Of a stretch of 64,000 nucleotides of DNA, positions 54,901 to 61,500 are shown piece after piece. The first letter of the stretch is position 1, and every line of letters starts with the position of its first letter. Both the position numbers and the translations under genes were made by a program. Below the pieces are notes generated by a model, which was given only the letters and a program-made list of their open reading frames with translations, was not told where the DNA came from and did no database searches. Location: the NCBI GenBank assembly GCA_937928405.1, contig CALFWZ010000016.1, positions 1-64,000 of the forward strand, written 5' to 3'. The DNA comes from an uncultured Saprospiraceae bacterium. Its GTDB lineage: Bacteria > Bacteroidota > Bacteroidia > Chitinophagales > Saprospiraceae.

Positions 54901-57900
54901 GATAAGTCTGTCCTTCTTTTTCATGAATAACCGTTCGCAATATTTCGTGTCTGCTCACTAATTGGTTAAGAGATTGTTTCAAAACATCTACGGATAATTC
55001 AGTGCTAAAAGTTTGTATATAGGGCATATGGTACTGTACACTTCCGCTTAGTTTGTCGACAAACCAGAGTCTTTCTTGAGCATAAGAAAGTGGTATCCTT
55101 TCTGGTCTGACTGGGATGGCAATTATACCTTCTCTTTTTATTCTGCCTGGTTGGTCGGTAAGCTGTTTCTCTCGAATCAGTTCAGCCAATTCCATTACCG
55201 TTGGACTTAAAAATACATCCTGGGTTCCAAGCTCAGCATCCAGATCTTTGCGAATGGCAGACACCACCCGAGTGGCTAGAAGAGAGTGCCCTCCAAGTTC
55301 AAAAAAATCATCTTGAATTCCTACCCTTTCGACTCCTAATAGTTCCTTCCAAATCTCAACAATTTTCGATTCAACCTCATCTCTTGGTTCCAAATAATCA
55401 TTGTTCACCAAATGAGAATTATCAGGATCAGGGAGTGCATCTTTATCCAGTTTACCATTTGACGTTAGTGGCAATTGAGCAATGTCAATCAACAAAGATG
55501 GAATCATGAATTTAGGCAACTTCGATTTTAAATAAGCCTGTATTTTTTCTTTTTGATAATTACCTTTAGGTACAATATAAGCCACTAACCTCTTACCCTT
55601 CCTTTTGTCTTCCTTCGCCAATACCACTCCATGACGGACAAAAGTACAAGTCTGCAAAGCTGATTCTATTTCACCTAATTCAATGCGGTATCCCCTAATT
55701 TTGACTTGATCATCTTTCCTCCCAAGATATTCTATCGAACCATCTGGCAACCACCGACCAAGATCACCTGTTTTATAAAGTTTTGAGTGAGTAGTTGAAT
55801 CATGAATAAACGGGTTAGCAATAAAACGTTGGTCGGTTAATGCTAGACGATTCAAATAGCCTCTTGCAAGGCCAGCACCACTTACATAGATTTCTCCTCC
55901 AATCCCTTCTGGTAGTAGATTTCTATTTTCATCTAAAATATAACAATTCAGCGTCGGGATAGCATTACCAATATTGCTAATACCTAAATCAATATCCACT
56001 TCCAAAATTTCTTTAAAAGTCGCATGCACCGTCGTTTCAGTTATACCATACATGTTGATGAGTCTACATTGAGGATACTGATTTTTCCACCTGCCTAATT
56101 GTTTGGGATCAAGGGCCTCTCCTCCAAAGATGACAAATCGAATGGTAGATTCTGGATATTGATCAAGATAATGGTTTTGCAAATTATAAAAAGAGCCGGG
56201 TGTTTGATTTAGAATTGTAACGGCTTCCTGTTGTAACAGTGTAGAATATTCTATCGGATCTTTTGTCGTTTCTTTGGGAACAACAACTAATTTACCTCCG
56301 AATAATAAGGCCCCGTACATTTCCCATACGGAAAAATCAAAACAGAACGAATGAAACAAGGTCCAAACATCTGTTGATCCAAAATCATATAGTGACTTAT
56401 CCGATTTAAATAAACGGACAATATTGCGATGTTCAATTACGACTCCTTTAGGTTGTCCCGTTGATCCTGATGTATAAATAATGTACATCGCATTAGAAGG
56501 CAATAAGGATATTGGTAAACGCTCCTGAGGAAAACCATCTATAATTTTACTATCTCGATCAAGCAGGATTAGCTTCCTTTCAAAATTTTCTAACAAATGA
56601 CCGAAGGATTCTTTACTTATAATAAAAGGAGCATTAGCATCATCTAAAATGTAAGCAATACGATCTGCTGGATAATCTGGATCAATCGGCACGTATACGC
56701 CACCTGCTTTAAGTATTCCCATAATCCCAATAACCATCTCAATTGAACGATCTAGGCAAATGCCAACCAAGGATTCTGCGCGTACACCCTTCTGATGTAA
56801 AAAATGAGCTATCTGATTTGAGCGCCGATCGAGTTCGGTATAAGTAATGGATTCCTCTTTGAATACAACAGCTGTATTCATTGGTGTTTTTAATACCTGA
56901 TCATCAAATAAATCTACTACCGTTATGGCGTCCGGGAAAGCAATTTCAGGGCCATTGAGCTCTAACAACTGTTTTTTCTCAGCTTTACCCAACATCTCCA
57001 ATTCACTCAACTTAAGTCCGGGCTCCAATGCCGCTGAATTCAATAAATTTCTAAAATGGCGCCCCATCTTTTCAATGGTAGACCTTTGAAACAAATCGGT
57101 GCAATATTCCATTACAATCCGGATAGTTCCTTCCATCTCAATCGCATTAACCGTAAGATCAAACTTGGCGATCTTATGATATTCTTCTTTGCCACTAACA
57201 TCCACTAGATTACTTTCAATGGCAGAAGATTTCTTTTCTTTAGACTTGTTAGGTGGCTGTATTTTTCGAGGAGCATTTTGTAATACAAAGACAACCTGAG
57301 AAAGTGGATTCATACTCATATCTCTATCCTCAACAACCCTTTCAACTACTTTTTCAAAAGGAGTATCTTGATAACTATAGGTTTCTAACCACATGCTTTT
57401 CACCTCTTGTAATAAATCACGAAAGATTGGATCATGACTGAGATCACTTCGAAGCACGATGGTATTGATAAAAAAGCCAAGTAAATTTTCCAATTCTTTT
57501 TGACCTCTATTAGCCACTGGACTTGTAACACAAATATCTGTCTGTCCACTATATCTGGAAAGTAGAACTTTAAAAGTAGATAACATCAAAACAAAAAGCG
57601 TAATGTCTTCTTTTTTTGTGATTTTGTAAAGTGCTTCAGATTCGGACGTCGTCAGTTCAAATTCTATAAAACTTCCATTGGTACTTTGGATGGCAGGTCT
57701 AACAAAATCTAATGGTAAATTGAGGTGAGCAACTCCCGATAAACGTTTTTCCCAGTAGGTTAATTTTTGTTCTAATACATCACCACTCAACTCGTTTCGC
57801 TGCCACATTGCGTAGTCAGCATACTGAATAGGCAAGTTAGGTAATGTAGGCAACTGACCTTTTGAACGAGCATCGTAAATTGCTCGAATTTCATTCATTA

Positions 57901-58573
57901 ATATATTCTGCGACCAACCATCTAAAACGATATGATGAACAATCAGGAGTAATACATATTGCTCTTTCCCGATTTCATACAAGCGCGCCCTGATCGGATA
58001 ATCCTTCGACAAATCAAATGGCAGTTGAATGTAATCAAAAATAAAATCATCCAGTTGTTTAGAATTATGTGCCACCTTCAATTCTTCATATTCCATCTGC
58101 CAGTCTTCTACAGACAGCACTTCTTGTTGCACTATTGAGTCCTTTTCTCGAATGACAGTTCGTAGTATTTCATGGCGATTAATGACATCTTGTAGAGCAT
58201 TTTTCAAAATAGGAACATCAAGGTTTCCGTCAAACTGTTCGACAATAGATACATGGTAATGAACACTCCCTCCAAGCTTATCAATAAACCACAACCGTTC
58301 TTGTGCATAAGAAAGCGGCAAAGCTAATTCGCTGTCAGGATCACGAGGCTGGATCGACGAAATTTTTTGTTTCACCTCGTCGAGGTTCCCAAATTCGCTA
58401 CGTAAAAACACCAAAATTTCTTCCTTATTTGACTTGATTAATTCAATAAGTTTGGGTTCGGGTGTTTGCTCCTTATCCATTTTCAACTTTAACTTTTCTC
58501 CATCCAAATGAATAGAAATACCGTTATCAAATGCTAAGTTGAATATATCTACTATGCTTTCGTTTTTCATCAT
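51914..58573 (-). CDS. NRPS, two modules (3 and 4: Thr, then unresolved)
   Basis: 2219 residues: TubC-type docking domain (about 1-65), C (80-520), A (540-1045), T (GGHSLLATR near 1095), C (1155-1605), A (1620-2115), T (near 2155) and a tail ending SEAFEL. C motifs are HHIVLDG and HHIASDG, both intact. The first A domain is almost the same as module 2 in the upstream protein; the second is distinct, with Glu at the residue that is usually Trp in Thr/Leu/Phe domains. No methylation, epimerisation or oxidation domain is visible. Six bases separate it from the upstream gene. Confidence 0.95.
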   Translation of the reverse strand: MMKNESIVDIFNLAFDNGISIHLDGEKLKLKMDKEQTPEPKLIELIKSNKEEILVFLRSEFGNLDEVKQKISSIQPRDPDSELALPLSYAQERLWFIDKLGGSVHYHVSIVEQFDGNLDVPILKNALQDVINRHEILRTVIREKDSIVQQEVLSVEDWQMEYEELKVAHNSKQLDDFIFDYIQLPFDLSKDYPIRARLYEIGKEQYVLLLIVHHIVLDGWSQNILMNEIRAIYDARSKGQLPTLPNLPIQYADYAMWQRNELSGDVLEQKLTYWEKRLSGVAHLNLPLDFVRPAIQSTNGSFIEFELTTSESEALYKITKKEDITLFVLMLSTFKVLLSRYSGQTDICVTSPVANRGQKELENLLGFFINTIVLRSDLSHDPIFRDLLQEVKSMWLETYSYQDTPFEKVVERVVEDRDMSMNPLSQVVFVLQNAPRKIQPPNKSKEKKSSAIESNLVDVSGKEEYHKIAKFDLTVNAIEMEGTIRIVMEYCTDLFQRSTIEKMGRHFRNLLNSAALEPGLKLSELEMLGKAEKKQLLELNGPEIAFPDAITVVDLFDDQVLKTPMNTAVVFKEESITYTELDRRSNQIAHFLHQKGVRAESLVGICLDRSIEMVIGIMGILKAGGVYVPIDPDYPADRIAYILDDANAPFIISKESFGHLLENFERKLILLDRDSKIIDGFPQERLPISLLPSNAMYIIYTSGSTGQPKGVVIEHRNIVRLFKSDKSLYDFGSTDVWTLFHSFCFDFSVWEMYGALLFGGKLVVVPKETTKDPIEYSTLLQQEAVTILNQTPGSFYNLQNHYLDQYPESTIRFVIFGGEALDPKQLGRWKNQYPQCRLINMYGITETTVHATFKEILEVDIDLGISNIGNAIPTLNCYILDENRNLLPEGIGGEIYVSGAGLARGYLNRLALTDQRFIANPFIHDSTTHSKLYKTGDLGRWLPDGSIEYLGRKDDQVKIRGYRIELGEIESALQTCTFVRHGVVLAKEDKRKGKRLVAYIVPKGNYQKEKIQAYLKSKLPKFMIPSLLIDIAQLPLTSNGKLDKDALPDPDNSHLVNNDYLEPRDEVESKIVEIWKELLGVERVGIQDDFFELGGHSLLATRVVSAIRKDLDAELGTQDVFLSPTVMELAELIREKQLTDQPGRIKREGIIAIPVRPERIPLSYAQERLWFVDKLSGSVQYHMPYIQTFSTELSVDVLKQSLNQLVSRHEILRTVIHEKEGQTYQQIMKENSWELGLTDLDKNVSSAELQSLINNEIDSPFDLTRDYTLRARLFKVGSKGYVLVLVLHHIASDGWSSNILVNELFELYLSGINNKKPTLDPTTIQYADFAIWQRKNLTGKVLEEQIDYWKTKLQGVQPLQLPLDYKRPVLQSTKGSTIPFQIDQELTNKLHLLCQEKGVTIFMLLLTAFKVLLYRYSGQSDICIGTPFANRSIKELENLVGFFVNMVVLRTNLQGDPTFDESLEFVKQTSLDAYKYQDTPFEKVVDSIIEERDLSRNPLFQAVFVLQNAPSEIKLKNEDNKLSDMEAVMRSNAKVGVENGERSARYDLTLKAVEREEYLFFNFDYCTDLFKATTIDRMKDHFVILLQSIVQDTSGPIGSLSFLPESEKQKILYDFNSTASSYPADKTLVDLFQAQVQKTPDHIAVIYQEEKLTYRALDKRSELLADYLCASFEFKQDELIGLMMDRSLQPIIAILGILKTGCAYVPIDVDYPPSRKHFIIDDARLNIVITEAEYKDQFTELDVHVVPIELDFKEAIKGKEKPKKAPAKVSDLAFGLYTSGSTGKPKGCLIEHRSIVNHLSSQIKEFNIVEQDRILLVATIAFDASVEQIFMSLLTGAAVCVIDKETLLDAEALAQFIDEKHISHLHMVPSLLNNLPYQSFPSLKRVLAGGEICSPQLAQRWAKDGCVFYNKYGPTETTVSSLEYRYEEGQPIEGSLPVGSPVANTFVYILDHHHQLAPIGVYGEICIGGLGVGRSYLNRPELTKKRFIENPFRPGERIYRTGDVGKWLPSGQVKIAGRMDDQVKIRGQRVELGEIESVIQQFESIKKCVVTTQKDELGQKKLVAYIVGKDTLLKESLRAFLKERLPEYMIPSTFMELPAIPLNMNGKVDKKALPIPNVSDQEITDYVAPRNDIEEKLVLIWEDLLGLKKISIFDDFFLLGGHSLLAARMVASIRETFLLKIPLKAVFEFTTIGDLQKYIQLIKESELKKSTNNSEAFEL
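52222..53715 (-). other. Module 4 adenylation domain, possibly a basic amino acid
   Basis: From FDASVEQ, HLHMVPS, VLAGGE, NKYGPTETTVS: DAEHLGKVSK. Six positions match the Dab code DLEHNTTVSK, and Glu at the third position fits a basic residue. Tentative. Confidence 0.45.
55425..56943 (-). other. Module 3 adenylation domain, predicted Thr
   Basis: From FDFSVWE, LNQTPG, IFGGEA, NMYGITETTVH and the A10 Lys: DFWNIGMVHK, the literature Thr code. Confidence 0.75.
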
Positions 58574-58579
58574 CAGAAT

Positions 58580-61500
58580 TTAAATTTCTATAACCTTTAC
58601 TTGATCTTCATTAGATCCTGAAGAATGTTTTTGAATCATACTAATGTATTTACCCAAATCATCTATGGTAGGATATTCGAATAGAATTCTTAGTGGGAAG
58701 TTAATGTTCATTCGTTTTCTAATTGTAGCAACAGCTCGAGTAGCCAATAAGGAATGTCCACCTAAGTCAAAGAAATGATCATGTACTCCTACGCGTTCAA
58801 TCCCCAATATTTCTCTCCAAATTTGAGCAATTTGGGTTTCGATTTCATTTCTCGGAGCTACATATTCTTTCTGTAACCACCTAGAAAAATCAACAGGTTC
58901 TAATAAAGCTTTTTTATCAATTTTACCATTAACTGTTAATGGTAAATTATTAATTGGCATCAAATAAGGAATCATATATTCAGGGAGCTTCTTTTTCAGA
59001 TAAATCTGAATTCCTACTTTATCAAAATTTCCTTTCGGAACAATATATGCCAAAAGTGTTTTCCCAATTTGTTTAATATCTATAACTTTGACGACAGCCT
59101 GACTGACTTGCGCACATTCCGAAAGGACTCCTTCGATTTCTCCTAACTCGATTCGGTATCCTCTGATTTTGACTTGATCATCTTTCCTTCCAAGATATTC
59201 TATCGAACCATCTGGTAACCATCGGCCAATGTCACCCGTTTTATAAAGTCTTTGGTGAAAAGTTGAATCTTGAATAAATGGATTGGCTAAAAAGCGTTGA
59301 TCGGTTAGTGCTGCACGATTTAAATAACCTCTTGCAAGACCGGCACCACTTACATAAATTTCTCCTCCAATCCCTTCTGGTACTAGATTCCTGTCTTCAT
59401 CCAAAATATAACAATTCAACGTCGGAATGGCTCTGCCAATATTACTAATCCCTAAGTCAATATCTGCCAGCGTAATTTCTTTAAAGGTAACATGCACGGT
59501 TGTTTCCGTTATACCATACATATTGATGAGTCTGCATTGAGGATATTGTTTTTTCCATACTCTCAACTGTTTGGGATCGAGTGCTTCTCCCCCAAAAATT
59601 ACAAATCGAATAACAGATTCAGGATATTGATCTAGAAAATAATTTTGCAAATTATAAAAAGAGCCAGGTGTCTGATTCAGAATCGTAACTCCTTCCTTAT
59701 CCAGAAGGGCAGAATATTGTATTGGATCCTTTGTAACTTCTTTGGGTACAACCACCAATTTACCTCCGAATAATAATGCGCCATACATTTCCCATACTGA
59801 AAAATCAAAACAGAACGAATGAAATAAGGTCCAAACATCTGTTGATCCAAAATCATATAGCGGCTTATTTGGTTTGAATAATCGAACGATATTACGATGT
59901 TCAATAACCACTCCTTTTGGTTGTCCAGTTGATCCTGATGTGTAAATTATATACATTGCATTTGAAGGCAGCAAGGATATCGCTAAAGACTCTTTAGAAA
60001 AACGGTCAATAGTTTTACTTTCTCGATCGACCAAGATCAACGCTCCTTCAAAATTTTCAAATAGATGATCAAATGATTCCTTACTTATGATAAAGGGAGC
60101 ATTAGAATCTTCAAGAATATAGCTGATTCGGTCAGCTGGATAATCTGGATCAATTGGCACATATACCCCACCTGCTTTTAGTATTCCCAATATTCCAATA
60201 ACCATCTCAATTGAACGATCAAGGCAGATGCCAACCAAGGATTCAGCTCGTACACCCTTTTGATGTAAAAAATGAGCTAATTGGTTCGAACGTTGATCGA
60301 GTTCGGCATATGTTATTGCTTTGTTTTTGAATACAACAGCGGTATTTTTTGGTGTTTTTACTACCTGCTCAGCAAATAAATCTACCACTGTCAATTCATT
60401 CGGGTAGGCAATTTCAGGATTATTGAATTCCAACAATTGTTTTTTCTCAGTTGTATCTAGCATCTCCAGTTCACTCAACTTAAGCTCCACATCCAAAACT
60501 GCCGAACTCAATAAATTTCTAAAGTGACGAGCCATCTTTTCTATGGTAGATCTTTGAAACAAGTCGGTGCAATACTCCATACTAAAACTCAAGCCGTCAG
60601 CAACCTCAAAGGCATATAATGTCAGATCGAATTTTGAAGTTTGTTGACCAGGAAACACATCAACTTTATCATCGATTGAATCCGAATTCTTGGTCAAAAT
60701 TTCCTCCGAAGCACCTTCTAAATGAATGACATTCGGAGCATTTTGCAATGTAAACATTACTTGAAAAATAGGACTTATACTACGGTCTAGTTCTGTCACT
60801 ATTCTTTCTACAACTTTTTCAAATGGCGCATCCTGCACATTATATCCATCTAAAACAGTATGCTTCACCTGGTTCAGAAATTCATTAAAATTTTGAGTAC
60901 TATTGACCTCAGAACGTAAGGCGATGGTGTTGACAAAAAAGCCAATCAACTGTTCCAAATCCTTTTGATTTCTATTCGCAACAGGGCTACCGATACATAT
61001 ATCTGATTGACCGCTGTAGCGATAGAGCAATACTTTAAAAACACTTAACAAAAACATGTAAAGCGTCACTCCTTGCTTTTGGCAAAGTTGATTGAGTCTT
61101 GAAGTAAGAGAAAAATCAATTTCAAAATTATAGGTAGCGCCATTGAAAGTTTGAATTGCCGGTCTTTTATAATCAAGTGGCAACTTGGATGAAGTCAATC
61201 CTTTCAATTGGTTTTCCCAAAAATTCAATTTTTCCTCTAAGGCGTCTCCAGAAAGTGCAGATTTTTGCCAAAGGGCATAATCAGCATATTGAATATCCAA
61301 GACTGGAAGATCTAGTTTTTTATTATTTAAAAGACCATTATATAAATCCAAAAATTCATTTATTAGAATATTCATGGACCAACCGTCGGCTGCGATGTGA
61401 TGCAAGACTAGCACTAATCCATAGCCACCATTTTCCAAACTAAATAAACTGGCTCGTATCGGATGATCTATTTTCAAATTAAATGGTCTAGAAATTTCAT

